Assembly: GCA_007115705.1 (NCBI GenBank)
Contig: QXEO01000244.1
Coordinates: 367,486 to 431,485 of the forward strand
DNA length: 64,000 bases
DNA from: Dactylis glomerata
Lineage: Eukaryota; Streptophyta; Magnoliopsida; Poales; Poaceae
Reading direction: 5' to 3'
The first letter of the stretch is position 1. Every line of letters begins with the position of its first letter. Of this stretch, positions 1 to 11,161 are shown in pieces. The notes below the pieces were generated by a model. The model searched no databases. It was not told the origin of the DNA and was given only the letters and a program-made list of their open reading frames with translations. A program made the position numbers and the translations under genes.

Positions 1-737
1 GTGCTGGAGTGGTGGTGCTGGTCACTGGTTGGGGGTGAGAGACGGTGGACGGAGAAAAGAAAGAGAGGGAGAAGATCTACCCTAGATCACCTCGGGTCTC
101 CCTCCTTCCTTGTGTCCAAGTGCTACAGGACAAGAGCTAGGGGCTGGTGTTTGAGGAGAGGGCAGAGGGAAAGGAAAGGGTGGTCGGCCAGGGTTGCCGC
201 TTTGGGTGGTTTGCAAAGAAAAAGAGAGAAGAAACGAGAGAGGAAGAAGAAAAGGGCCATTTGGCCGAAATTCATTTGAATTTCGAAAAAATTCAAATCT
301 GGTCCAAGAGGTGGTGGTGGTTTGCTAAGAAGTGATCTACTAGTGGTAGAAACCATTCTGCAAGTTTTTAGAATTTTTAAACAAGTGGAAAAGAGATTTT
401 GGTGAAGTCTCAAATAATGAATAAAGGTGCAAAAATAAAGTCTGAAATAAAGAGAGGAAAAGATTGTTGTTAACAAGCACACATCCTACTAGGTCAAGCT
501 ATAGCATAAAATCATAGCATTCTCTCATGCATTCATACACCTGATCAATTTGAAAATCTGAAAAGAAAAAGAAAGTAACTAGCACACACACACATGCACA
601 TGAAATCATACCATGCCCACAAAGAAAGATCACTACCCTAGCACACAAGCTCATTGGAATGCAAATTTTTATTTAACCCAAATTTTAATGCATTGGAAAC
701 TGATTTAAATCTAGATTACAAAAAGTAGGGTGTTACA
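1..737 (+). mobile_element. Probable 3' part of a gypsy LTR, cut by window start
   Basis: No gene is visible. The stretch is purine-rich and then AT-rich, and ends in GGGTGTTACA at 728-737, a terminal sequence seen in many grass gypsy LTRs (paired with TGTAACACCC at the other end). The matching start is outside the window, so this is inferred from one end only. Short ORFs inside it are compositional. Confidence 0.3.
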
Positions 738-2045
738 AATTATTTGTAGATGGGAATGATATGATATAACATATCAGACACATTTCCTATTTATTTTTTT
801 GAGAATAAATATTTGGAAATGAATTGGTAAAATATTGAAATAGCTTTGTAAGCAAAAGAGAGAGAGAGAAGAAAGTAGGGTTTTAGTGGTTTAGGAAATT
901 TGGATGGAAACTCGAATTTTGAAGACTTGACTTAACGTCATAAGGTCTTGGATTGATCAGAGAGTTGAGGTTGCTTGAGTTGTCAGATTCCCAAAGAGTT
1001 CCGTATGCACCCATGAAGGATTGAGCATGAGCATACATCAAATAACATAAGAAAACACTTCCCAGCCTGCTCATCACACCAAGTCAAAATAGAGGTATTG
1101 GATTAGAATCAAGAGAAGAAATGACTTAATGCTTTGAGATGGATCTGATCAAGATTTATAGGAAAGGATAGCCAGATAGATGATGGTTATAAGCATTCCC
1201 ATATTTATTTGAAGATTTAATAGAAGGTTTATGATGGGTTTATTCACAAGAATAAATAGATCAGAGTTAGAGGTGGTTGATTTTCATTCAAAAGTTGATC
1301 ATAGCCAAGTGGGGGTTTTCAGTTTAAGGTACCAGAAAAGCATTTATAAAAATTTGGGTACTATTCCCATAATTTTTATGGACAAGAATAATACCAAAAA
1401 GGTATTCTTCCTATTTATGTTGTTTTTTTTAAAAAAGATGGTTGTGAAATAATTTTTATAAAATATATTTGTGGAATAAAATGAGTACACACATAGAGCT
1501 CATCTCTGATTTTTGATAAACTTGTGTTTTTCAAAATAAATGCTCCTTTCATAAGAAATAGAGTTTTCGAGTTGATAGAAAAGAAAATATTTAAAGGGGT
1601 TTTAATTGGAGAAATAATTTGAAAATACTTGTAAGCATATCCCCACTGGCCGTTATATAATTTGATGTGTTTTAGATAAGTTGGGCCGCAAGCCTACTTA
1701 TAGATCAAAGCTACACACAAGCAACTAAATGAAAGTCAAACAAGTCACACAAAGTCAACTCATCACGCATAGGCAAACCATTTGAAATAGGAGGGTTGCC
1801 AAGACAATGGTTTTGCAAAATAACTATTTGCACTACTAATGACATGATCACAAGAGCACAATGGTAGTGTCGGTTCACAGTCTTTTTTTTCAACAAGAAA
1901 ATTACAAACAACAATTAACACAACAAACTAGGCAAACATGCAAGAGACACCCGTAAATCTGATTAAGCATAAAAAAAATTGTTGGCCCTCATGTTTGCAT
2001 TACTAAACTCTTCTTAAACATGGTTACAAAAGTTGGGGTGTTACA
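738..2045. other. AT-rich repetitive DNA, no gene seen
   Basis: No coding region or RNA gene can be supported. The stretch ends in a second GGGTGTTACA (2036-2045), which directly abuts the truncated CRM-type LTR that follows. It may therefore be the end of another gypsy LTR that cut that LTR short. The rest looks like old retroelement sequence but I could not place it in a family. Confidence 0.25.
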
Positions 2046-2840
2046 ATATTCACGACTCCACACACTTCCGCACGTAGCCGTCGACCACGAAACGGTAGTT
2101 TGCAATCTACTAATTCCCAATGGAACAATAGATCACACTAAACTTGTAGTAGTATATCACCAAATCCAGATGAATTGGTGCGGAGGAATTCAGATGAATG
2201 CTTACAGCAGTTCAACAAAATAGTCTTTAGTCTAAATGTGGTCTAACCCTAATTGAGGGGGCTCCCAGGGGTACTTATATTATGCCGGGCGTCCTCAGCA
2301 ATGACCTGGCCCAAAACCCCAAACTGACTCGGTTCGACTCAAATGGGTACATACCGGCCCATATATGGGTTCAGCCTACTTTTAGCATGCAGGCCATGTG
2401 TGTGGTGCGCCTTAGACGTGTAGACATCATGTCGTAGGCAGTCCTAGTGCACCACCACGTGCTCGTGCTCATCCAGACTTGATCTCCTTCACGTGGTGAT
2501 GTCCTCCATGCTTGTGGCGCCGGCCTCCCTCTCCTCCCTCGCGCTCTCTTGCGTGATCACTACGTCGTGCTCCATGTGCTGCATCTCCTTGCTCCCTAGA
2601 ACCCCTTCTTCTCCAATGAACCTGATCATACATATGAGCAAAGACTTAGGCAGTATAAAATTCTTAGTATAATAAATATTAGATTCAATGAGGAGTGAGT
2701 TCACCTTCTGTTGTAACAACTTAGCACAGGCTCGAGTAATTGGTCCAATCCTAATCTCGTAATTGGACTTATCTTGAGCAGCAACAATAGGATCATCAAT
2801 AGTAGGTGGAGATGGTTGTGTTGTAGGGATGTCCTCATCA
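2046..2840 (-). mobile_element. Truncated CRM-type LTR (minus strand)
   Basis: Read on the minus strand it starts TGATGAGGACATCCC at 2840 and follows the LTR of the element at 3,854-11,767 for about 800 bp with obvious divergence. It includes the coding part (2489-2840), whose translation keeps EIRIGPITRA, VNSLLIE, LPKS and CMIRF blocks. It breaks off near 2046, losing roughly the last 140 bp of the LTR. No internal region adjoins it, so it is a solo-type or truncated LTR. The ORF that seems to start with a signal peptide on this strand is only this LTR read from flanking DNA. Confidence 0.75.
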
Positions 2841-3848
2841 CTGAATGTAAAGGTGGACACTTTAGATAAACAAATGATAAGCAGAGGTAAAACATGAATA
2901 AAGTAATATCTAGCTTCCAAATGATTTTAGATATGATATTCACTGGTTTTAGGCTCCCATTGCCCCTATCATTAGCATCTTGAAATGGTTAATGGTTAAA
3001 GTGAAAGCAAATATGAGTAGTGCCCTTGACAAAATATAAGTTGAATGCCTCATGCCCCTTGAAAATGAGTGCCTACACCAGATGTTACTAAACTCGGGAA
3101 ACAAAGCAAATTCTTGTCATTGTAAGTATAATAGTATCATAGAGAATCTCAACCGGGGTACCTCTTGCCCGATGATATGGAAGCTTTCCCATACCAAAAT
3201 GATAAGACAAACAGACAATGAACACCTCGACATCTCTTTTATTTACCATTGGGTATAGCTTTTTATTATGAGATGCGTGGAATGTTGTAAATTTCCACCA
3301 TTAATGATGCATGGTTTAGATTAGCGGCCCGAGAGTTTCCTCTAAACATTTATACAAACTCCATGATTGAATAATGTTTCCTCACTTAGTTCACAAATGA
3401 TAAGCATCCAAAAACAAAAGAATCATGACATGAACAAAAATATAAACAAGTGCAATGTTGAAAGCTTGCCCTATGACAGCATAGATGAGCTAACTCCCAA
3501 CTAAGACTTTGTCAAGCTCACAACTTCATAATCTTAATCACAATGGTTCAAGTTTATGAAATGCAAGAAATAAAGTGTGCATTCAAGTTCGTGGGAGCCT
3601 TTAGACCAGTTTTCTCATAACAAACATACTCATAAGCATTTTAATATTTGGAAACTAAGTAAAACAATGAAACATGAAAAACATACTTGGAATAGCATCA
3701 AAGCTAATAGGTAGATATGGTGGACTCACTGAAGTAACTTGGTTTGAAGGTGTTGGAAAAACAAGTTTTTGACTTGTTGGATTTTTATTTTTGGGCTAGC
3801 AAGAGGGAGAAAGTTGACCGACTACATGCATGCATAAGTGTCCATAGA
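2841..3848 (-). mobile_element. Non-coding internal part of an Athila-type element
   Basis: No gene is present. The sequence is AT-rich and, read on the minus strand, appears to continue the non-coding 3' internal region of the degenerate Athila-type element seen at 11,773-12,630 and 23,722-24,895. The CRM element at 3,854 inserted into it: its target duplication GCTAA lies at 3849-3853. The link is by position and style, not by a recognised domain. Confidence 0.35.
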
Positions 3849-3853
3849 GCTAA

Positions 3854-4811
3854 TGATGAGGACATCCCTATTACACCACCATTATCTCCTGCTCCTATTG
3901 ATGATGAAGATGTTGCTGCGAAGAAGTCCAGCGAGATTAGGATTGGACCAATTACAAGAGCATGTGCAAAGCTATTGGAACAACAGGTGAACTCACTCTT
4001 AATTGAACCTGATGTTTTATTTAATGAGAGCTTTATACTACCTAAGTCTATGCATCTATGTATGATTAGGTTTGTTGATAACACAAGCATTGCACGAGGA
4101 GGAGACGCGTCGCAGCGAGATGAGCAAGACTTGAAGATCAAGTGCGCGAGGGAGGAGAGGGAGGCAGGCGCACCCGGAGATCACCAGAACATCAAGTCTA
4201 CAGAAGAGAGAGCATGAGATGGCGCGCTAGGACAGCCTTCGACGCGATGTCTATGAGTCTAAGGCGCGCTACACTCATGGCATGCGTGCCAAAATGAGCC
4301 GAACCCATGTATGGGTCGGTATGTACCAGTTTGAGTCGAACCGAGTCCGTTTGGGCCCAAAACAGGTTGGTTTTGGGCCAGGTCTTTGCCCAGGTCGCCC
4401 CGACCCCTTTAAGTACCCCTGGGGCGCCCCCTTGTATCATTTAGACTACGTTTAGATTACCCCCAAACATCAGAACGAAATTGCTTGTAAGCTTTTCTCT
4501 GAAATCATATATTCCTCTGTGTTTCGCTCGGAATATCTACCCCACTCCAAGTTTGTTTCGATCTGGAGTTTTGCTACTGAGAATTCAAGTGTGATCTGCT
4601 GTTCCATTGGGAATTAGGAGATTGCAGAACCGCTTCGTGGTCGGCGGCTACGTGCGCAGGTGTGTGGTGTCTCGAATATCCATAGGGTTGAAGATCTGTT
4701 GCATTGGCAACGGGGGAACAGCCAGAGAGTTCGTGTGCGTCTCACAGATTATCCACCCAGTCATCATCCATCTACATCGGCTCACTGAGAAGATCGGGCA
4801 ACCCCTTATCA
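3854..4811 (+). repeat. 5' LTR of the CRM-clade element
   Basis: 958 bp, TG...CA ends. The first ~360 bp carry the same reading frame as the C-terminus of the polyprotein (to a TGA at 4215-4217), because the frame runs into the 3' LTR. A CCCTTTAAGTACC stretch near 4400 could be the TATA-like promoter element. Confidence 0.93.
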
Positions 4812-4814
4812 TCT

Positions 4815-4823
4815 TGGTATCAG
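4815..4823 (+). promoter_or_regulatory. Primer binding site of CRM-clade element
   Basis: TGGTATCAG, the core of the initiator Met-tRNA 3' end complement, begins three bases after the 5' LTR. The rest of the usual TGGTATCAGAGC is not kept (TTTCC follows). Confidence 0.75.
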
Positions 4824-6049
4824 TTTCCAGCGTTTCCTCGGTGAGCATCCACAAATCCATCCCCGTAGATTCGTTTTTGTTTTTGTCCTATACAGAAAAA
4901 GCCACACAAAAAATTAGGGTTCTTAGTTCTTGCCATAGCCTAGATTGCATCGAGGTACTGGTTTTAGTAGCTGATCGTCTTTCGCGTATCTTTTCTTCAA
5001 ATCTGTAGGAGTCTAGGATCCCCGTTCTTTTCTGCATCTTAGTTTCGGATTTCGTCTTCGTTTGATCCCTGTTTGATCTCCATAAGCCAGCGGCTGTGCA
5101 CTTGTTTCTTCACAAAACCTACTAGATCGCAGTCACCAGATCCGATCCGATTGGAAACAGTCAAAAAAAAAAGTAGCGCCAGTCCGGGTCGCCCGACCCC
5201 AGACCGCCTCCGCGCTCGAGCGCGCTCGCTCGCCAGCAGCGATCGTCGATCGCGCTGCCTCAGCGCCCAGCCAGCCCATCTTTCCTTGGCCCAAGTTGAT
5301 TCAGTTCAAAAAAAAAAATTCTGAATCGCTGCGTGCGCTGCACCCCAGACAGCCTCTGTGCTCTGGCGTGAGTCCTATTTCAAAAAAAAAAGAGACAAAC
5401 TTTTTTGTCCGTTTCGCATCGCCGTCGCACTGCCGTGTGTTTCCGGCGTCGTACATCGCTGCCGTTGACATATTTTTTGTCGTTTTCTCTGCTGCGACAG
5501 CGTGTTACCACTGTGTCCATATAGCGTCCTTTCTACACGATTTTGATCGCTTTAGCTACAGCCTATCTACAGCATCGTGTTAGGAGCTTACCCATACGAG
5601 ACTAGCTACTTCGTGCTCATCAGGCTGCTGCCGTGTGCGCAATCTTGTGCCTGTTCGTCGAGCTAGTGCTAGCGTCTCTCTTGTGCATTGCAACACGAGC
5701 TACTATGCGTCGTCACTTATATCTTTTTGAGCTCACTTTTCAGAGTTGCTTTGCCCCGTTTATCTCCTCCGTGTGTGTTTCCGTGGGTCTTTGTCATACG
5801 ATCAGCACTAGGACTTGTACTTTGGTGTAGTTAGGTATCCATACCAAGCCCCACCATATACCCTGGTTGTCGTGTGATAGTCTTTCCCTCGGTATTCGTT
5901 ACATCACATCCGTGCACGTTTTTGCCTATACAAGTCGGTAAGCTCTTCTATTCACTTTGGAACGGTAAGATACCTCGTTTCTCTCAGTTTCGAGTGAGTT
6001 GTGAGAGTTCCACCATACACCTATTTTTGTTTGCACTAACCTACTAATC
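4824..6049 (+). other. Untranslated leader of CRM-clade element
   Basis: About 1.2 kb between the primer site and the gag start. It contains several poly-A/poly-T runs and GC-rich blocks but no long frame. Its last 100 bp (motif GAGTGAGTTGTGAG and ACTAACCTACTAATC just before the ATG) recur at 29,868-29,943, which marks that place as a related gag fragment. Confidence 0.7.
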
Positions 6050-9000
6050 ATGTCTGAGTCTGATGTTGTGCAGCAAAAAAAGGATCCAAATGAGGTCGTG
6101 CGTTGGAATGAATACGAAGCTCTTCGTGATACTTTGTCGAAGAGGTTCAATGCTGTTTGTGATAGTTTACATGACGATGTGCTTGCTGTTGACAATAAGC
6201 TGAATGCAACACATGATATAGCCATTGCGACACAAGAAACTGTGACCACACTTCAGCGTTCTATTGCAGATTTGACACAAGCTGTGCATACGTTGCAAGT
6301 TTCATTTGATCGTCTACCTCACCAGCAACCACTTGATCCTGAGGCTGCTGCGAGTGTCCAGGATGACAATCATGCACATGATGACGCTAATGCTGCAGCT
6401 GCTGCTGGTCGTCGTGATGGATTGCTTCTTGGTGGTCATGGTGGTCGTGGGAATGGAGGCCGAGGTGCTGGTATTCCGCATGGTCGTGGTTTTGCTCCTC
6501 TCGGCGCACGTCGTCGCTTTGATGATGATTTTGCCCAACCAGCCAACCGTGATGATGATGGGCTGGGCAAACCGAAGTTCACTGTACCCAAGTTTGTTGG
6601 TTCTACTGAGGTGGAAGAGTACCTCAATTGGGAGCTGAAGGTGGAAAAACTATGGCGCATGCATGAGTACACCGAGGATAGAAAAATAAAATTTGCATCT
6701 TCAGAGTTTGATGGATATGCATTGCTTTGGTGGGATAATATTGCCCAGTCCAGGCTTGAAGCTCGAGAGCCACCTATTACTACATGGAGGGGTATGAAAG
6801 AAGCGACGCGTGCTCGTTTTATTCCCCGCAATTATATTCGTTCTCTCTATGATAAATTGACGAATTTGAAGCAAGGTCTTAAGTCTGTTGATGACTATTA
6901 TCAGGAGATGGAGTTGATTATGCAGCGTGCTAGGGTGCGCGAACCAGAGGAACAAACAATGCAGCGTTTTCTTGCTGGTTTAACTTACAATATTCGACGC
7001 ATTGTTCGGCATCACCAATACTTTGATATGACAGATTTGCTTCATCAAGCACATGAGGCAGAATTGACATTGGCTGAAGATGCTAAATTTGGACCTCGCT
7101 CTACAGCAAGTAGAGGTCGTTTTTCCCCACGGACAGACCCTAGTGTGCCTACCTCTAGTGGTACTTCTGGTTTCCGTGGTAATGCTTCCTCAAAACCTGA
7201 TTCAGTTATTTCCAATGCCAAGAAAACATCACAACCTGCTGCAAGTGGTACTGGTTCCTCCAACTCTACCGCAAGAAATAGGGATATGAACTGTCATACA
7301 TGTGGTGGCAAGGGTCACTTCCGGCGAGACTGTCCCAATAAAAAGGTTATGTTGATCAATGAGGAAACTGAAGAGTATGAGACCGGTGATGATGCTGATC
7401 CAAATTCGGATGAGGAGGATGATGATATGCTCTATGGTGATGCGTCATCACTGCCTACCATTGTTTGTTCGCCTAAGGTGCTGAGTGTGAGCCCAGATTC
7501 TGCGGAACAGCGGTGTAATTTGTTTCAAACAAAAGCTGCTGTTGGTCCTGGCAAGGCGTGCAAGGTTATTATTGATGGTGGGAGTTGTCGCAATTTGGCT
7601 AGTAAAGAGCTATGTACAAAACTAAAGCTCAAATATATCCCGCACCCCAATCCATATTTTATTCAGTGGCTAAGTGATAGCAGAGAGATGAAGATCAGCC
7701 ACATGGTGCGTGTTGAGTTTCAGATTGGACCATACAAAGACACCGTCGAGTGTGATGTGGTTCCTATGACAGTATGTCATTTGTTGTTGGGCCGCCCATG
7801 GCAATATGATCGTGATGTCCGTCACAATGGGAAAGCCAACACATATCAGTTACATTGGCGTGGCAAGGATGTTACCTTGAGACCTATGACACCGCAAGCT
7901 ATTGTAAATGAATCTCGTCAAAAAATTGAAGTAAATCTTGAAAAAGAGAGTGAGAGAGTAGATAGACGAGAGCCTACACTTCCGGTGAGGGAGAGCCACA
8001 AGCCAAATCTGAGTGGTAAAAGTATGAGTGAGGGAGCGCATTCCTTAGTAATGTTAGCCACCAAATCTGATCTGCGAGAGTTTCGTGAGGATCCTACAGC
8101 TGTTCCTCTTGTGCTTATGTACAAGGGTAACATTTTGGTTTCTAACGACATGACCCCTCTATCTATTGGTGTTTCTAATGTGTTACAGGAATTCAGCGAC
8201 GTGTTTCCAGACGAGGTGCCTGCAGGTTTGCCACCTTTGCGAGGCATTGAGCATCAAATAGACTTGATTCCAGGAGCATCGCTGCCCAACCGAGCACCCT
8301 ACCGCACCAACCCCGAGGAGACAAAAGAAATTCAGAAACAAGTACAAGCGCTTCTCGACAAAGGTTATATTCGTGTGAGCTTAAGCCCTTGTGTTGTTCC
8401 TGTTATTCTAGTACCTAAGAAAGATGGTACCTGGCGCATGTGCGTAGATTGTAGAGCAATAAATAACATCACTATTCGATATCGTCACCCTATTCCACGC
8501 TTGGAAGATATGCTTGATGAATTGAGTGGTGCTGCTGTTTTCTCTAAGATTGATTTGCGTAGTGGTTATCATCAAATTAGGATGAAAGAGGGGGATGAGT
8601 GGAAAACAGCCTTTAAAACAAAATTTGGTTTATATGAGTGGTTAGTCATGCCATTTGGGTTAACTAATGCACCTAGTACCTTCATGAGATTAATGAACCA
8701 TGTTTTGCGTAATTTTATTGGCAAGTTTGTGGTTGTGTATTTTGATGATATATTAATCTACAGCCGCAATGAATCTGAACATAGTGATCATATTCGACAA
8801 GTTTTGCAAGTGTTGCGTGATGCTAAGTTATATGGTAACCTTGAGAAGTGCACATTTTGCAAAGATAAGGTCATATTTCTGGGATTTGTTGTTTCTAAGC
8901 ATGGAGTAGAGGTAGATGCATCTAAAATTGAAGCTATTCAAAATTGGCCTACTCCTATGAATGTTAGTCAAGTACGAAGTTTTCACGGTCTTGCTGGTTT

Positions 9001-11161
9001 TTATCGCCGTTTTGTGAAAGACTTTAGTACTATTGCTGCACCTTTTAATGAGTTAACTAAGAAAGGTGTAGAATTTGTTTGGGGCGCAGCCCAAGATAAT
9101 GCCTTTGATGAGCTGAAACGTTTGTTAACTTCTGCACCTTTGCTTGCACTACCAGATTTTACTAAGCAATTTGAGATTGAATGTGATGCTAGTGGCATTG
9201 GTATTGGTGGTGTTTTGATGCAAGAGGGTAGGCCTATTGCCTATTTTTCTGAAAAACTTTGTGGTGCGAGGTTAAACTATCCAGTTTATGATAAAGAATT
9301 GTATGCACTTGTTAGAGTTCTTGAGGTTTGGCAACATTATTTGTGGCCAAAAGAATTTATCATGCATTCTGATCATGAAGCTTTGAAATATCTGAAAGCT
9401 CAATCTAATTTGCATAGGCGTCTTGCTAAGTGGGTTGAGTTCATTGAGTCTTTTCCATACATAATTAAACATAAAAAGGGTAAAGACAATGTGGTTGCTG
9501 ATGCTCTCTCTAGGAAGAACATGTTGTTGACACAATTAGACATTAAGGTTCCTGGTTTAGAGAGTTTGTGTGATTTATATGCTACTGATCATGATTTTTC
9601 AGCGCCATATAGCATGTGTACTGGTGGGAAAGCATGGGATAAATATCACATCCATGATGGGTTTTTGTTTCGTGCTAACAAACTATGTGTTCCAGAATCG
9701 TCCGTGCGTTTGCTATTGTTGCAGGAATCACATGCCGGCGGTTTGATGGGTCATTTTGGGCGTGAGAAGACGCTACTCATGCTCGCTGATCACTTTTATT
9801 GGCCTAGGATGAGGCGTGATGTGGACAGGTTTGTCAAGCGTTGCATTACGTGCAACAAGTCAAAATCCAAGCTGAAGCCTCACGGTTTGTATACTCCATT
9901 ACCTGCACCTACTACACCATGGGAGGACATTAGCATGGATTTTGTATTAGGTTTGCCTAGGACTAAAAGAGGCCATGATTCTATATTTGTGGTAGTGGAC
10001 AGATTTTCTAAGATGGCTCATTTTATTGCCTGCCACAAAAGCGACGATGCGTCGCATATTGCTAACCTGTTTTTCAGGGACATTGTACGCTTGCATGGAG
10101 TACCCAAGACAATTGTCTCTGATCGTAATGTGAAGTTTATGAGCTACTTCTGGAAGACACTTTGGGGAAAGCTGGGCACAAAGTTATTATTCAGCACTAC
10201 TTGTCATCCCCAAACTGATGGTCAAACGGAGGTGGTAAATCGCACACTTTCAACAGTGCTGCGATGCATGATCAAGAAGAACCTGCGTGAGTGGGAAGAT
10301 TGTTTGCTGCATGTGGAGTTTGCATATAACAGGGCGGTTCACTCTACCACGCAGCTCTGTCCTTTTGAGGTGGTCTATGGTTTCAAACCCATTACACCTC
10401 TTGATTTGTTGCCTCTTCCTATCCAAGAGCGAGTCAATATGGAGGCATCAAAGAGGGCAGATTTTGTGAGGAAGATTCATGTGAAGACTAAAGAGGCTAT
10501 TGAGAAGAAAGGCAAGTATACTGCAGATCATGCAAACAAGAAGCGAAAGGAAGTCTTGTTCCAGCCCGGTGATATGGTTTGGCTACACTTTCGCAAGGAC
10601 AGATTTCCACAGCTCCGTAAGTCCAAGTTGCTGCCCCGTGGTGCTGGTCCTTACAAGGTTCTTGCCAAGATTAATGATAATGCCTACAAGATAGATCTTC
10701 CTATAGCTGAGTATGGCGTGAGCAATAGCTTCAACGTTGCTGATTTGACACCATATGAGGGTGAAGACATTGCAGCGTCGAGGTCGACGCCTTTTGAAGG
10801 GGGGGAGGATGATGAGGACATCCCTATTACACCACCATTATCTCCTGCTCCTATTGATGATGAAGATGTTGCTGCGAAGAAGTCCAACGAGATTAGGATT
10901 GGACCAATTACAAGAGCACGTGCAAAGCTATTGGAACAACAGGTGAACTCACTCTTAATTGAACCTGATGTTTTATTTAATGAGAGCTTTATACTACCTA
11001 AGTCTATGCATCTATGTATGATTAGGTTTGTTGATAACACAAGCATTGCACGAGGAGGAGACGCGTCGCAGCGAGATGAGCAAGACTTGAAGATCAAGTG
11101 CGCGAGGGAGGAGAGGGAGGCAGGCGCACCCGGAGATCACCAGAACATCAAGTCTACATAA
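6050..11161 (+). CDS. Gag-pol polyprotein of CRM-clade retrotransposon
   Basis: 1,703 residues in one uninterrupted frame. It makes the capsid-like Gag and the enzymes that reverse-transcribe and integrate the element. Order seen: Gag (about 170-360, LGKPKFTVPKFVG), CCHC knuckle CHTCGGKGHFRRDC (about 415-428), aspartic protease with IIDGGS (about 506) and LLLGRPW, reverse transcriptase with YFDDIL (about 897-902), RNase H (IECDASG, about 1041), integrase HHCC (about 1227-1269) and D-D-E residues in MDFVLG, VSDRN and GQTEVVNR. I see no classic chromodomain. The last ~116 residues (from about 1588) are encoded inside the 3' LTR and include GPITRARAKLLEQQVNSLL and LPKSMHLCMIRF, a tail I recall from CRM elements. 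The protease has DGGS in place of DTGS/DSGS, which I believe is usual here. The stop (TAA) is a 3'-LTR change: the 5' LTR copy has GAA there and would read further. The start at 6050 gives the first ATG of the frame and matches the related copy at about 29,944. Confidence 0.93.
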   Translation: MSESDVVQQKKDPNEVVRWNEYEALRDTLSKRFNAVCDSLHDDVLAVDNKLNATHDIAIATQETVTTLQRSIADLTQAVHTLQVSFDRLPHQQPLDPEAAASVQDDNHAHDDANAAAAAGRRDGLLLGGHGGRGNGGRGAGIPHGRGFAPLGARRRFDDDFAQPANRDDDGLGKPKFTVPKFVGSTEVEEYLNWELKVEKLWRMHEYTEDRKIKFASSEFDGYALLWWDNIAQSRLEAREPPITTWRGMKEATRARFIPRNYIRSLYDKLTNLKQGLKSVDDYYQEMELIMQRARVREPEEQTMQRFLAGLTYNIRRIVRHHQYFDMTDLLHQAHEAELTLAEDAKFGPRSTASRGRFSPRTDPSVPTSSGTSGFRGNASSKPDSVISNAKKTSQPAASGTGSSNSTARNRDMNCHTCGGKGHFRRDCPNKKVMLINEETEEYETGDDADPNSDEEDDDMLYGDASSLPTIVCSPKVLSVSPDSAEQRCNLFQTKAAVGPGKACKVIIDGGSCRNLASKELCTKLKLKYIPHPNPYFIQWLSDSREMKISHMVRVEFQIGPYKDTVECDVVPMTVCHLLLGRPWQYDRDVRHNGKANTYQLHWRGKDVTLRPMTPQAIVNESRQKIEVNLEKESERVDRREPTLPVRESHKPNLSGKSMSEGAHSLVMLATKSDLREFREDPTAVPLVLMYKGNILVSNDMTPLSIGVSNVLQEFSDVFPDEVPAGLPPLRGIEHQIDLIPGASLPNRAPYRTNPEETKEIQKQVQALLDKGYIRVSLSPCVVPVILVPKKDGTWRMCVDCRAINNITIRYRHPIPRLEDMLDELSGAAVFSKIDLRSGYHQIRMKEGDEWKTAFKTKFGLYEWLVMPFGLTNAPSTFMRLMNHVLRNFIGKFVVVYFDDILIYSRNESEHSDHIRQVLQVLRDAKLYGNLEKCTFCKDKVIFLGFVVSKHGVEVDASKIEAIQNWPTPMNVSQVRSFHGLAGFYRRFVKDFSTIAAPFNELTKKGVEFVWGAAQDNAFDELKRLLTSAPLLALPDFTKQFEIECDASGIGIGGVLMQEGRPIAYFSEKLCGARLNYPVYDKELYALVRVLEVWQHYLWPKEFIMHSDHEALKYLKAQSNLHRRLAKWVEFIESFPYIIKHKKGKDNVVADALSRKNMLLTQLDIKVPGLESLCDLYATDHDFSAPYSMCTGGKAWDKYHIHDGFLFRANKLCVPESSVRLLLLQESHAGGLMGHFGREKTLLMLADHFYWPRMRRDVDRFVKRCITCNKSKSKLKPHGLYTPLPAPTTPWEDISMDFVLGLPRTKRGHDSIFVVVDRFSKMAHFIACHKSDDASHIANLFFRDIVRLHGVPKTIVSDRNVKFMSYFWKTLWGKLGTKLLFSTTCHPQTDGQTEVVNRTLSTVLRCMIKKNLREWEDCLLHVEFAYNRAVHSTTQLCPFEVVYGFKPITPLDLLPLPIQERVNMEASKRADFVRKIHVKTKEAIEKKGKYTADHANKKRKEVLFQPGDMVWLHFRKDRFPQLRKSKLLPRGAGPYKVLAKINDNAYKIDLPIAEYGVSNSFNVADLTPYEGEDIAASRSTPFEGGEDDEDIPITPPLSPAPIDDEDVAAKKSNEIRIGPITRARAKLLEQQVNSLLIEPDVLFNESFILPKSMHLCMIRFVDNTSIARGGDASQRDEQDLKIKCAREEREAGAPGDHQNIKST
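10796..10809 (+). promoter_or_regulatory. Polypurine tract of CRM-clade element
   Basis: GAAGGGGGGGAGGA lies immediately before the 3' LTR and is the expected plus-strand primer. It also codes for part of the polyprotein (EGGEDD). Confidence 0.8.

Noticed and set aside
2489..2920. Minus-strand ORF of 143 residues with a signal-peptide-like start
   Set aside because: From 2840 downward it is the coding part of a CRM-type LTR; the hydrophobic start comes from flanking Athila-type DNA read in frame by chance.
3744..4217. Plus-strand ORF of 157 residues before the CRM element
   Set aside because: Most of it is the LTR-coded polyprotein tail in the 5' LTR, entered from flanking sequence. It is not a separate gene.
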